Of a stretch of DNA of 64,000 nucleotides, positions 37,042 through 45,296 are shown one piece after another (the first letter of the stretch is position 1; each line of letters opens with the position of its first letter). The notes under the pieces are model-generated. The model was not told the origin of the DNA, did no database searches, and saw only the letters and a list, made by a program, of their open reading frames with translations. The DNA lies in NCBI RefSeq assembly GCF_007859855.1, contig NZ_SJPK01000006.1, forward strand, positions 277,963 through 341,962, in the 5' to 3' direction. A program made the position numbers and the translations under genes. Origin of the DNA: Allorhodopirellula solitaria. Lineage in GTDB: Bacteria; Planctomycetota; Planctomycetia; Pirellulales; Pirellulaceae.

Positions 37042-37737
37042 ATGAACGATAACCCTGTCTTGCTATCTGTTGAAGACGTTTCCAAAGAGTACCCCGACGG
37101 CAATGTGCGAGCGCTCGACGGGGTTAGCTTTGAGATAACAACCGGCGAGTATGCAGCGATCATGGGGCCCAGCGGCAGTGGGAAATCGACACTGCTGAGC
37201 ATTCTCGGCACACTCGACCGGCCCACTTCGGGCACACTCACTTTCGAGGGGGCGGTGGTCGATGAAAAGACGGATCTCGATGAGCTGCGCTCGCGTGCGA
37301 TCGGCTTTGTCTTTCAATCCTTCTACCTGCTACCGACGTTGACGGCGTTGGAGAACATTCAAGTTCCGATGTTTGGCCGCGGCATGACGGTGGCCGAGCG
37401 AGTGGCGAAGGCGCACGAGCTGATCGAGGCGGTGGGGATGGCCGATCGCTCAAAACACTTGCCCAAGCAGCTATCGGTCGGCCAGCGGCAGCGTATCGCG
37501 ATCGCCCGTTCGCTCGCCAATGATCCCCGATTGTTGCTCGCCGATGAACCGACGGGTAACCTAGATACCGTCACTGCAGCAGGGATATTGGAACTGTTCG
37601 AGCAATTGCACACCGAGCGTGAGATGACCCTCATCACGGTCACTCATAGTGAGGAGGTCGCCCACGCCGCCCAGCGAGTGATCCGGATGCGAGATGGTCG
37701 TATCGAATCGGACCAATCCAATCTCGCTATGAATTAA
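37042..37737 (+). CDS. ABC transporter ATP-binding protein (MacB/LolD type), no permease nearby
   Basis: ATPases of this type drive lipoprotein-sorting or MacB/FtsX-like permeases. The 231-residue protein has Walker A GPSGSGKST (43-51), the Q-loop region VFQSFYLLPTLTALENIQVP, signature LSVGQRQRIAIARSLA (from about 144), Walker B LLLADEPTGNLD (about 163-174) and the switch His in LITVTHSEEVA. The signature Gly is followed by Gln and Arg as in the LolD/MacB subgroup, but the usual LSGGQ is LSVGQ, a substitution at the second signature position. No permease or periplasmic partner lies on either side (patatin gene upstream, sulfatase downstream), so it is an orphan ATPase unless it serves the membrane part of the patatin protein. 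Confidence 0.9.
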   Translation: MNDNPVLLSVEDVSKEYPDGNVRALDGVSFEITTGEYAAIMGPSGSGKSTLLSILGTLDRPTSGTLTFEGAVVDEKTDLDELRSRAIGFVFQSFYLLPTLTALENIQVPMFGRGMTVAERVAKAHELIEAVGMADRSKHLPKQLSVGQRQRIAIARSLANDPRLLLADEPTGNLDTVTAAGILELFEQLHTEREMTLITVTHSEEVAHAAQRVIRMRDGRIESDQSNLAMN

Positions 37738-37795
37738 AATCTGATTCGAAATGGTTACTGTTGTGAACTCGGTTTTTTGCAAATATTGGATAAAC

Positions 37796-39352
37796 ATGAT
37801 ACTCTCGGTTCCCCCCTTTCGACGGCCCTGGATGTCCGGCCTCCTCACCGCCCTGATGATCGGTGTGCTCTCCACACCAGGACGGGCGGAGGTGGCTCAG
37901 GAGGCTTCCGAGCCAGCGAAGCGACCCAACATCCTGTTCATTTTGGCGGATGACCAATCTCCGTTCGACTTGAAGGTTTACAACCCCAATTCGATTCTCG
38001 ACACGCCGAATCTGGACCGGTTGGCGAGTGAAGGAGTCGTGCTCGATGGTGCCTACCAGATGGGCTCTTGGTCTGGCGCCGTGTGCACTCCATCCCGGCA
38101 CATGATCATGAGCGGGCGAACCGTTTGGCATCTTCCCGGTAGCACCCCCAAGGCGAAGGACAAAGCCGCCCGACCCAATGAGGCTGAGCTGATTCCGAAG
38201 AACCTCGCCGATCAAACGTTGGCGGCGGTCTTCAACCGGGCGGGCTACGACACGATGCGAACTTGCAAACGTGGCAATAGCTACAAAGCTGCCAACCAAA
38301 AGTTCACGGTGGTTCACGAAGCGGTGAAACGCGGGCCCACCGACGAAACCGGCAGTGCCTGGCACGCCGACCGAGTGCTGGATTATCTGCAACAACGCGA
38401 GGTCGATGAGGATCGAGATCCGTTCTTGATCTATTTCGGATTCTCTCACCCGCACGATACTCGTGACGGCAAATCACATCTCAACGAAAAGTATGGGGCC
38501 GTCAATCATACCGACCGCAACTCTCTCCCCCCGGCCAACGACAAACAGCCGCAGTTGCCGGTCAACTATCTCCCCGAACACCCCTTCCCACATGGCCATC
38601 CCAATCTGCGCGATGAGGTCGCCGTTTCAGGCGTGTGGAAGCGGCGTGACGAACGCACCATCCGCAATGAGATCGGCCGCGAGTTCGCGTGTAGTGAAAA
38701 CATCGATATTCAGATTGGCCGCGTATTGGAGAAACTCGAACAGCTCGGCGAACTGAATAATACCTACATCGTCTACACCGCCGACCACGGAATGGCGATC
38801 GGCCGACATGGCCTGCAGGGTAAACAGAACCTCTATCAGCATACCTGGCGAGTCCCATTCATCGCCAAAGGCCCCGGGATCCCCGCCGGGACACGCGCGA
38901 TCGGCAATACCTATCTGCTCGACACACTCGCGACGCTATGTGACCTCGCTGGCGTCGAGACGCCAGCGACGAATGAGGGGATAAGCTTTCGTAAGGTTCT
39001 CCAAGGTCAGCAATCGACGATTCGTGACACGCTCTTCGGCGTGTACTGTGGCGGGACCAAACCCGGGATGCGGTGCGTCAAGAAAGGCGACTGGAAATTA
39101 GTCAAGTTCGATGTCTTGAACGGGAAAGTCCGTAAAACACAGTTGTTCAATCTGAAGGAGAACCCGCACGAGTTCCTCACTCAACACCACGATGAGAATC
39201 TTAGCGACGAGTTGGGCATCTCTCCGACAGCCGATCAGAGAAATCTTGCCGACGATCCACGTTTTGCTGAGAAGCGTGCCGAACTCGAAGCCCTGCTATT
39301 ATCAGAAATGGTCCGATTGGACGATCCGTACCGGCTTTGGGACCAACCATAA
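37796..39352 (+). CDS. Secreted sulfatase, Cys-type formylglycine enzyme
   Basis: Arylsulfatase-family enzymes hydrolyse sulfate esters of carbohydrates in a calcium-dependent reaction using a formylglycine made from Cys. The protein (518 residues) has a signal peptide (WMSGLLTALMIGVLSTPGRA), the N-terminal metal motif RPNILFILADDQ (about 43-54) and the modification site AVCTPSRHMIMSGR, with Cys97 in C-x-P-S-R (the anaerobic- or FGE-modified type). Catalytic blocks follow: DRDPFLIYFGFSHPHDTRDG, YIVYTADHGMAIGRHGLQGK (metal Asp-His) and VPFIAKGPG. ATG 37796 is preferred over 37751 because it starts at the signal peptide. It lies 58 bases after the ABC gene. Sulfatases are a planctomycete hallmark; the formylglycine maturase is not in the window. 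Confidence 0.93.
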   Translation: MILSVPPFRRPWMSGLLTALMIGVLSTPGRAEVAQEASEPAKRPNILFILADDQSPFDLKVYNPNSILDTPNLDRLASEGVVLDGAYQMGSWSGAVCTPSRHMIMSGRTVWHLPGSTPKAKDKAARPNEAELIPKNLADQTLAAVFNRAGYDTMRTCKRGNSYKAANQKFTVVHEAVKRGPTDETGSAWHADRVLDYLQQREVDEDRDPFLIYFGFSHPHDTRDGKSHLNEKYGAVNHTDRNSLPPANDKQPQLPVNYLPEHPFPHGHPNLRDEVAVSGVWKRRDERTIRNEIGREFACSENIDIQIGRVLEKLEQLGELNNTYIVYTADHGMAIGRHGLQGKQNLYQHTWRVPFIAKGPGIPAGTRAIGNTYLLDTLATLCDLAGVETPATNEGISFRKVLQGQQSTIRDTLFGVYCGGTKPGMRCVKKGDWKLVKFDVLNGKVRKTQLFNLKENPHEFLTQHHDENLSDELGISPTADQRNLADDPRFAEKRAELEALLLSEMVRLDDPYRLWDQP

Positions 39353-39579
39353 TCCGGCCCGAAACGCACCCCCGCGTCGCGACGATTGACCTCGTCGCGG
39401 CCCTGTCGATCTTCGCCCAAATTGCCCAACCCGACCGAGTCGGATCGGGTTCGAGTGGGCATGGGAAAGATTCCGAAGAGAATCCTTAGTGAGGCGACAC
39501 GCACATCATCACGATCGAGGATCCACTGCGTCTCAGCTTCGTTTGTCTCGTGGGAGCGACTGTTCAGGGTGCGACGCCA

Positions 39580-40311
39580 ATGTCATTGAGAAAACTTTGG
39601 AATTCACTTCGCGGCGGCAGCAGCGAAACGAAGTCCCCCGCCCAGCCCAGTGCGGTTACGCCTGATGTGTCGAGCGATGCTGCGTCATCATCGCCACGGC
39701 CGGTTAAAGTTCCGGCTGAACAACCGCGGGCTGCCAAACCAGTGCGGACTGCCCCGTCAGTAGCGGCCAGCACAACGGCGAAGGTTGCTCCGGCCACCGA
39801 GCCGGTAGCGGAGACTACGCCCGCTCGCCGCGGTGTCTTGTCGATGCTCTCGCGTGGTGAGAACGATGCGTTGATCAAGCAATTCGGGCGAGCCAATCCA
39901 TCCAGTATTTTGGAGATTGGCATCGGCAACGGTTCGAGAATGCCCGCCATCCTTGCCTCGGTGACCCAATCGGGGACCGAATCGAGCAAATTCAAAGCGA
40001 TCGTGATCGATGAATTCGAGATGGCAGGCGGCGAGGTCACGATGCGGGACTACCACCGGCAATTGGCGGGACTGCCGATCCGCCCGGTAATCTTTCCAGA
40101 ATCGGTGACGCGGGGGCTGGTCAATGTCGCCCATCGCTTTGGAGCCGTTGACATGATCCTCATCGATTCCAGTGTCGAATCGGCTCACGCCGAGGGATTG
40201 GCGAAGTATCTCGGCAAAGTAACGCACGCCGATACCGTCGTGCTGAGCAACGCGGCAGGTAAGTGGGGCGTTCGTCCGACCCACGAAGAATCGGTACGCC
40301 GCGCAGCCTAA
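39580..40311 (+). CDS. Methyltransferase-like protein with disordered N-terminus
   Basis: In this 243-residue protein the first 85 or so residues are low-complexity (Ala, Ser, Pro, Thr, Val, as in SSPRPVKVPAEQPRAAKPVR) and probably disordered. From about 88 a Rossmann-like domain begins: the SAM-binding-like strand and glycine loop SILEIGIGNGSRM (109-121), then FKAIVIDEFEMAGGEVTM with an acidic residue after the second strand, VTRGLVNVAHRFGAVDMILID and HADTVVLSNAAGK. The layout fits a class I methyltransferase or a related oxidoreductase-like fold, but the catalytic part is short. ATG 39580 is used; 10 upstream in-frame codons from 39550 look non-coding. It lies 228 bases after the sulfatase, with an imperfect hairpin between them. 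Confidence 0.65.
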   Translation: MSLRKLWNSLRGGSSETKSPAQPSAVTPDVSSDAASSSPRPVKVPAEQPRAAKPVRTAPSVAASTTAKVAPATEPVAETTPARRGVLSMLSRGENDALIKQFGRANPSSILEIGIGNGSRMPAILASVTQSGTESSKFKAIVIDEFEMAGGEVTMRDYHRQLAGLPIRPVIFPESVTRGLVNVAHRFGAVDMILIDSSVESAHAEGLAKYLGKVTHADTVVLSNAAGKWGVRPTHEESVRRAA

Positions 40312-40370
40312 GCATCGCGTGATCACTGAGTGGCGAATTCTGTGAGAGCTCTTCTTTCGGCGTTCTTGAG

Positions 40371-40890
40371 CCCCAACGGGTAACGCTGTGAAGTGATTTT
40401 CAGGTGTGTGCGGTGGGGACGCCCGCGAACCGGTGCGAGCGAGTGATCAATGTCGTATATGTCGAGGCGGGCGAGCTGTTGATTCCCCACAAAACCCGAT
40501 CCCCTGTCAGCTTGTCTGGCAGGAATCTCCGTTTTGTGATTAGAACGATGGAGCGTTGCCCCCGCTCCCATGTGGGCTTGCCCCGCATGAAAGCAAAGTT
40601 TGTCGGCTTGGTTTCCTGCCAGACAAGCTGACAGGGGAACGCGTATCGATGCCGCGGTTTTCTAATTTCAAAACGTCGCTTCCCGTGTGACAAGCACACG
40701 GGGGAGCAAACCTGTGGGCAATCCATACGAGGCAACGAGTCGTTTCGCTTTGCGTGATCGATTGGCTTTGAGGGCCTCGTCGCCTCGTCCACTACAGAAA
40801 AGGTTTCCCAAAATTCGCCACTTATTCATCACGCGATGCTTAACAGCTCGTTTTCGCGAAAAAAATGCTTCACAGCGTTGCCCGTTGGGG
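40371..40890. mobile_element. Outer inverted-repeat element (520 bp) containing the second MITE-like copy
   Basis: CCCCAACGGG, then a variable base, then AACGCTGTGAAG at 40371-40393 recurs inverted at 40868-40890 (22 of 23 positions). Between them lies the MITE-like copy B (40482-40722), preceded by a unique stretch (about 40394-40480) and followed by a dispersed block shared with 28793-28945. The outer ends may mark a composite of nested insertions. No flanking duplication is seen. It lies between the methyltransferase-like gene and bioD and contains no gene. Confidence 0.6.
40482..40722. mobile_element. MITE-like element, copy B
   Basis: This 241-bp segment corresponds to 10156-10399 over its whole length. 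The 25-bp inverted arms (40501-40525 and 40613-40637) remain perfectly complementary to each other, although one base pair of each arm differs from copy A. The centre stem around CTTGC at about 40567-40591 is weaker than in copy A. A perfect 8-bp stem CCCGTGTG/CACACGGG around ACAAG lies at 40682-40702. It is non-coding. Confidence 0.75.
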
Positions 40891-41023
40891 CGTTGACGTG
40901 AGCTATCTTCAGTTTTTTCGGTGGTGTTCGCTCCACTCAAACCACCGGCGATTCTCTAAAACGTCTTCGGCGTAGGAAAAATTGTCGGTAACCGTTAGGG
41001 CAGCGTCTCGGTATGCTTCGCCT
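40891..41023. other. Non-coding spacer between element and bioD
   Basis: This 133-base stretch contains no gene or strong repeat. A short frame on the minus strand through this interval and the end of bioD is discounted. Confidence 0.5.
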
Positions 41024-41701
41024 TCAGGACCATTGCTCCACGACCGGACACCCGGTCCAGTGCTCGATCTGTTGGGCGTTGGTCGAGATTGAGTGGTCTT
41101 TGCTCTCGGCAACGCTGGCGATGCGGTTGAGCACAATCAAATCGATTCCGACGCCAGCGGCTTGGGCTGCGCGAACGGCGGCGATGCAGTCGTGAATCAC
41201 TCCGAGCCGGTTGGGGGCGATCAGCACCACTTTGAGCGGCGGTAACCGTTCGCGCAGTGTTCGTGCAAAGTCTACGTTCAGTTGCGATGCCGAGAGAGGG
41301 CTGAATAGCCCGCCTGCCCCTTCGACGACGAGCACATCGAACCGGGCATCATTCTCGGCAGCAGAATTGCTCGACGGCCCGGTCCACGCGTCGACACCGC
41401 GGAGCAACTCCATCTCATCGACTTCCCGGCCCTCGGCCAGCGCGGCTTGAGGAGGAGCGAGCGACGCGGCGAATTTCTGTGGACAGACCGCCTCGAGGGT
41501 CAGCGGGCAACCGGCCGCCCGCCAGAGTTCGACGGCATCCTCGGCGACCCAGTCTCCGTCATCACCAGGAATGCATCCGCTAGCCACTGGCTTATACACA
41601 CCGACGCGTAGGCCAGTCCGGCGGCGCATTTCAACATACCTGGAGGCGCAGTATGTTTTACCGACATCGGTACCGGTACCCGTTACAAAATAGACTTCCA
41701 T
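41024..41701 (-). CDS. bioD: Dethiobiotin synthase
   Basis: Forms the ureido ring of dethiobiotin from 7,8-diaminopelargonic acid, CO2 and ATP, the penultimate biotin step. The 225-residue protein opens with the diagnostic VTGTGTDVGKTY (P-loop at 6-14). It continues with LRVGVYKPVASGC (the lysine loop), FDVLVVEGAGGLFSPLS (the E-G-A-G-G catalytic region) and the nucleobase part RLGVIHDCIAAVRAAQA and DLIVLNRI. ATG 41701 fits the family start; an ATG six codons upstream would overlap the neighbouring gene. The neighbour aguB starts 5 bases away on the other strand, so promoters of the two genes must lie inside each other's coding sequence. No other biotin gene is nearby. Confidence 0.93.
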   Translation of the reverse strand: MEVYFVTGTGTDVGKTYCASRYVEMRRRTGLRVGVYKPVASGCIPGDDGDWVAEDAVELWRAAGCPLTLEAVCPQKFAASLAPPQAALAEGREVDEMELLRGVDAWTGPSSNSAAENDARFDVLVVEGAGGLFSPLSASQLNVDFARTLRERLPPLKVVLIAPNRLGVIHDCIAAVRAAQAAGVGIDLIVLNRIASVAESKDHSISTNAQQIEHWTGCPVVEQWS

Positions 41702-41705
41702 CGCT

Positions 41706-42635
41706 ATGAACTCATCCACTGTGAAATTGTCGCTTGTACAAATGCGCTGGCGAGGCGATCACGCAGCCACGTTAGCCTCCGCGGTTCAGCTGATCGAACA
41801 GGCCGCCGCATCGGTCGAGTCGTCGACTCGGCGGGGTGGGCATGTCATCTGTTTGCAAGAACTGTTTGCTACCTGCTACCCCTGCCAAGCCGAAGATCAT
41901 GGCATGTTTGATCTCGCTGAATCAGTACCGGGAAAGACGACCGATGCGCTTGCGGAGTTAGCCCGGCGACTGGAGGTAGTGATAGTCTGCCCACTATTCG
42001 AACGACGCGCCGCCGGAGTGTATCACAACAGTGTGGTGGTGCTCGACGCGGACGGATCGATCGCGGGCATGTACCGCAAAATGCATATTCCTGATGACCC
42101 GTTGTACTACGAGAAGTTCTACTTCACACCGGGTGATACCGCCCGCCGGGATTCCGACGTTCCCCGCGACCGCCCCAACGGGTTCAATGTCATCAGCACG
42201 CGATATGCGAAACTCGGTGTTGGGATCTGTTGGGATCAGTGGTACCCCGAAGCGGCTCGTCTATTCACGCTCGCCGGCGCCGACATCCTGCTCTATCCCA
42301 CCGCAATCGGTTGGATCGATGAAGAGAAGGACGAATACGGGGCTGGTCAACTCGACGCTTGGATGACGAGCATGCGTGCTCATGCGATCGCAAACGGGAT
42401 ATTCGTAGGCGCTCCCAACCGGGTTGGAATCGAAGGTCGGGTGGAGTTTTGGGGGAACTCTTTCATCGTATCGCCCCGGGGTGAGATTCTCGATCGCGGC
42501 GATGATCACAGCGACCAGATCGTCACTGCTGATTGTTCCCAGGTCGAGATGGACGTCGTCCGCACCCATTGGCCGTTTCTACGAGACCGCCGTGTCGACG
42601 CTTACGCCGACCTGACTCGGCGGTACATCGATTGA
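41706..42635 (+). CDS. aguB: N-carbamoylputrescine amidase-like carbon-nitrogen hydrolase
   Basis: Nitrilase-superfamily amidase; the AguB branch hydrolyses N-carbamoylputrescine to putrescine, CO2 and ammonia. The 309-residue protein carries the Glu-Lys-Cys triad in context: LQELFATCYPCQ (Glu near 52), YRKMHIPDDPLYYEKFYFTP (Lys near 125; the IPDDP and FYFTPGD blocks are typical of AguB) and GVGICWDQWYPEAARL (Cys near 174). Further AguB-like parts are YPTAIGW, HAIANGIFVGAPNRVG and FWGNSFIVSPRGEI. The ATG is 4 bases from the bioD start on the opposite strand. A partner agmatine deiminase is not in the window, so the polyamine role rests on sequence alone. Confidence 0.88.
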   Translation: MNSSTVKLSLVQMRWRGDHAATLASAVQLIEQAAASVESSTRRGGHVICLQELFATCYPCQAEDHGMFDLAESVPGKTTDALAELARRLEVVIVCPLFERRAAGVYHNSVVVLDADGSIAGMYRKMHIPDDPLYYEKFYFTPGDTARRDSDVPRDRPNGFNVISTRYAKLGVGICWDQWYPEAARLFTLAGADILLYPTAIGWIDEEKDEYGAGQLDAWMTSMRAHAIANGIFVGAPNRVGIEGRVEFWGNSFIVSPRGEILDRGDDHSDQIVTADCSQVEMDVVRTHWPFLRDRRVDAYADLTRRYID

Positions 42636-42674
42636 CCAAATCGTCCATCCGTCCTTGATGAGATATCCAACCTC

Positions 42675-42694
42675 CCGTTTCCACTGGGAAACGG
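42675..42694. terminator. Candidate bidirectional terminator hairpin
   Basis: CCGTTTCC at 42675-42682 pairs perfectly with GGAAACGG at 42687-42694 around ACTG. It lies between the converging aguB and VKOR-DsbA genes, 11 bases before the stop of the latter. No T-run follows on either strand. Confidence 0.45.
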
Positions 42695-42704
42695 ACAAAT
42701 GAGT

Positions 42705-44135
42705 TTACAGGTACTTCTCGATCATATCGATCATCGTTTGGGGCGATGCTACAGCCCCGACCGTCGTCGTCCTGGGGAAAAGGAGTTTAGGGATCGTTCC
42801 CGAGCCGGCGCGTTTGTAGAGCGATACGTGTTTCTTGATGTAATCGCTTGGTACCGAGCTTTGCAGGACACCGTCGAGCTTATCCTTGTCGACAACCGTT
42901 GCGGCCTGCGTCAAAGCGTCTGAGTAGCTCGGCTTGGATTCGAAAAGGTAATTGTGGAATTCGTCGAATTTCGCGTGATCGACCAACCAGACGGCGATCG
43001 CGAGCTTGGCGAGATTGCACGCTTCCCGATGATCGCTCGGTGTGGAATTGACAGTCGGGTTACAGCTCCGATCCATGGGGACCGGTAGCGTCATCACCGC
43101 GAGATCGTCACCGAAATGCTCGCGAGCGGCTGCGAGTACTTCGTGCGTTTGCTGGCAATGCGAGCAGGTGTAGTCAAACATTTCGACGAAGACCATTTCG
43201 GCGTTCGGATCGCCGACCAAGGGCCACGCATTCGTATGGAGTTTCACCCCATTGAGAATCGTCGCTGTCTTGCGCTCCGCTGGCGCGTCGGGGACTTGGC
43301 CCAATAACAGGGTCGCTGGGTTGGCAATCACATAGGCCCACTGAGCCAATGACTCCGATTGCCAGCGTTGTAATTCCCGTTCGACTGACGACTGCAGGTC
43401 CGCTGAGGCGGGAGGGGCAAACAGGTCGTCTTCACCGAGTTCATCGTCTTCTACCGGGGCAACTGGGTCGATCACGGTCGTTTGCGGAGCGGTGTGCTCG
43501 ATGACCTCAAATGTTTGCGGTGGCTCGGCAGCGAACTGCAGTCCGATCATTCCGGCGAGCGATCCGGTAGCGGCCAAGGCGACCCATTTCATAGCTCGGG
43601 TCGAAATCGGCCACGACCAAAGAAACGCCGCAGCGACGAGCAGTCCTCCCGCATGGGCCACCAGGCAATAAGGACAGAGGTGTTCCAAAGCAAAGACCTG
43701 GAGGCCGGTAAACCAGATCGCAGCGCCGCCAGCCATCAGTGCGGAGAAGCCGACCAGCGACCAGCGCAACTGAGGGCTGCGAGAACTCATCGCACCCCAA
43801 GCCAACATCCCGAGAATCAGTGCATGGGTTGCCATCGCTGGTAGGCTGACTGGAATCGAAAGCACCGACGACCAACGGCTGTGCAGAACGTGGCTGCAAT
43901 CGAAAACACTGCCGCCGCTACAGCCTGCGACTGCCGACGAGGTGAGCGAAGACCAGGCCAAGTAAGCGCTCGTCAAGAACGCCACGGAACTGCCAATGAG
44001 CAGACACCACCAGCCCGCGCGAGGCAATTCACCAGCTGAGCCGGCACCGTCTGGTTCCGACCGAGCGGTGTGCTGCGCGTGTCTGCGGCTTGAAAATGAC
44101 TCGGTCAACGGAGAATGGAGGGGGGCGGTGGACAT
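42705..44135 (-). CDS. Vitamin K epoxide reductase-thioredoxin fusion (disulfide-bond formation)
   Basis: Bacterial VKOR plays the role of DsbB and re-oxidises a DsbA-like partner; here both are joined in a 476-residue protein. The N-terminal part has four or five membrane helices with the VKOR cysteine pair region SAVAGCSGGSVFDCSHVLHS (C72, C80), SVLSIPVSLPAMATHALIL, and the quinone-side CPYC (154-157). A linker rich in Asp and Pro follows. The C-terminal thioredoxin-like domain has MVFVEMFDYTCSHCQQTHEV (C324, C327, C-S-H-C). The DsbA-like part ends with TIPKLLFPRTTTVGAVASPQ. ATG 44135 gives a polar leader before the first helix. It is divergent from the TraB-family gene and convergent with aguB. 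Periplasmic oxidation is the expected role. Confidence 0.92.
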   Translation of the reverse strand: MSTAPLHSPLTESFSSRRHAQHTARSEPDGAGSAGELPRAGWWCLLIGSSVAFLTSAYLAWSSLTSSAVAGCSGGSVFDCSHVLHSRWSSVLSIPVSLPAMATHALILGMLAWGAMSSRSPQLRWSLVGFSALMAGGAAIWFTGLQVFALEHLCPYCLVAHAGGLLVAAAFLWSWPISTRAMKWVALAATGSLAGMIGLQFAAEPPQTFEVIEHTAPQTTVIDPVAPVEDDELGEDDLFAPPASADLQSSVERELQRWQSESLAQWAYVIANPATLLLGQVPDAPAERKTATILNGVKLHTNAWPLVGDPNAEMVFVEMFDYTCSHCQQTHEVLAAAREHFGDDLAVMTLPVPMDRSCNPTVNSTPSDHREACNLAKLAIAVWLVDHAKFDEFHNYLFESKPSYSDALTQAATVVDKDKLDGVLQSSVPSDYIKKHVSLYKRAGSGTIPKLLFPRTTTVGAVASPQTMIDMIEKYL

Positions 44136-44309
44136 GGAGATGCTCTTGATCGCAAAGGGAATTACGTTGCGAATGCCGATCGCTGCAATTCTCACGCCAG
44201 TCTCCCCGTGGCGGGCTCGGCCAGGTGCTGGCGCATCGGACCGATCCGGTGTGTGCTACGATGGTATCTATTGGAGTTTATCACGAAAATTTGATTGGGG
44301 AGTGTCCGC

Positions 44310-45296
44310 GTGCCGAGTTACTTGAAAAAAATTGTCTGGGTCGCGGGCGCGATCTTGCTTGTCTTTTGGCAGTTTCTCTCTAGTGGAGCGAGTACCGCCC
44401 AGGACAACGTGGCCCCACCGATCCCCTCGCAACAGCCAGCGTCGGCCGAAGCAGCTGCAGAGAGGGCGGGGGCGAAAGAGGCTGGTGAAACGCTCTCGAC
44501 CGAGTCCGCGAGCAACCGATACGTGCGGATCAAGCGGGATAATCAGGGCAATCCGGTCGCATTGCAGACCGCGACAGTGCGGTTTGAGGGTAAGCCCGAT
44601 ACCGACCATGAAGGCCAAGCCGTGGACCTCGTCGGAGTCGTCCATATCGGCCAAAGCGAGTACTACGCGGCGATAAAAAAGCAGCTCGGCGGTTACGACA
44701 AGGTTCTCTATGAGCTCGTCGCGCCCGATGGCACACGCATCCGCCCTGAAGATCTCAAAGAACGACGCTCCGTTTTGGCATCCATGCAAACAGGCATGAA
44801 GGATTTGCTGCACCTCGAATACCAACTCGAGAAAATTGACTACATGGCCGAGAACTTCCGCCATGCCGACATGAGCCCTGATGAGTTTGCCGAGGATCTC
44901 GAGCGGCGAGGTGATAGCGTGTGGAAAATGGCCGCTCGCATGATGGGGGCTGGCATGGCGTCGCAGTCACAAGGTGGCGACGTGGGGCTGATCATGGCGT
45001 TGTTCAGCAAGGACAGGGCGATGATGATGAAGCGGGCCATGGCGTCCCAATTGATCGATATCGAGCTCGTTACCGCTGGCGTCAATGATGCCAATGGTGA
45101 GAACACCCTGATCAAGGGACGCAACCGAAAGGCATTCCAAATCCTCAGCGAGGAGCTCGACGCGGGGGCTGAACACGTCGCTGTTTTCTACGGTGCTGGA
45201 CACCTCGCCGACATGGCTGAGCGGCTCGAGAACAATTTCGATATGGAGCCGACTGAAACCACTTGGCTCGATGCCTGGGATCTGACCAAGAACTAA
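44310..45296 (+). CDS. TraB/TIKI-family secreted protein
   Basis: The TraB/PrgY/TIKI superfamily includes metalloproteases and pheromone-shutdown proteins with conserved GXXH and Glu motifs. The protein (328 residues) has an N-terminal hydrophobic segment (IVWVAGAILLVFWQFLSSG) and a proline/alanine-rich linker. The TraB core follows: VDLVGVVHIGQSEYYAAIKK (first GxxH-type motif), VLYELVAPDG (Glu), a long helical part and the C-terminal HVAVFYGAGHLADMAERLEN (second GxxH). GTG 44310 is preferred because GGGGAG lies about 8 bases upstream; an in-frame TTG at 44295 overlaps that site. It is divergent from the VKOR fusion, 174 bases apart. Enzymatic activity is not established for bacterial members. 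Confidence 0.85.
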   Translation: MPSYLKKIVWVAGAILLVFWQFLSSGASTAQDNVAPPIPSQQPASAEAAAERAGAKEAGETLSTESASNRYVRIKRDNQGNPVALQTATVRFEGKPDTDHEGQAVDLVGVVHIGQSEYYAAIKKQLGGYDKVLYELVAPDGTRIRPEDLKERRSVLASMQTGMKDLLHLEYQLEKIDYMAENFRHADMSPDEFAEDLERRGDSVWKMAARMMGAGMASQSQGGDVGLIMALFSKDRAMMMKRAMASQLIDIELVTAGVNDANGENTLIKGRNRKAFQILSEELDAGAEHVAVFYGAGHLADMAERLENNFDMEPTETTWLDAWDLTKN

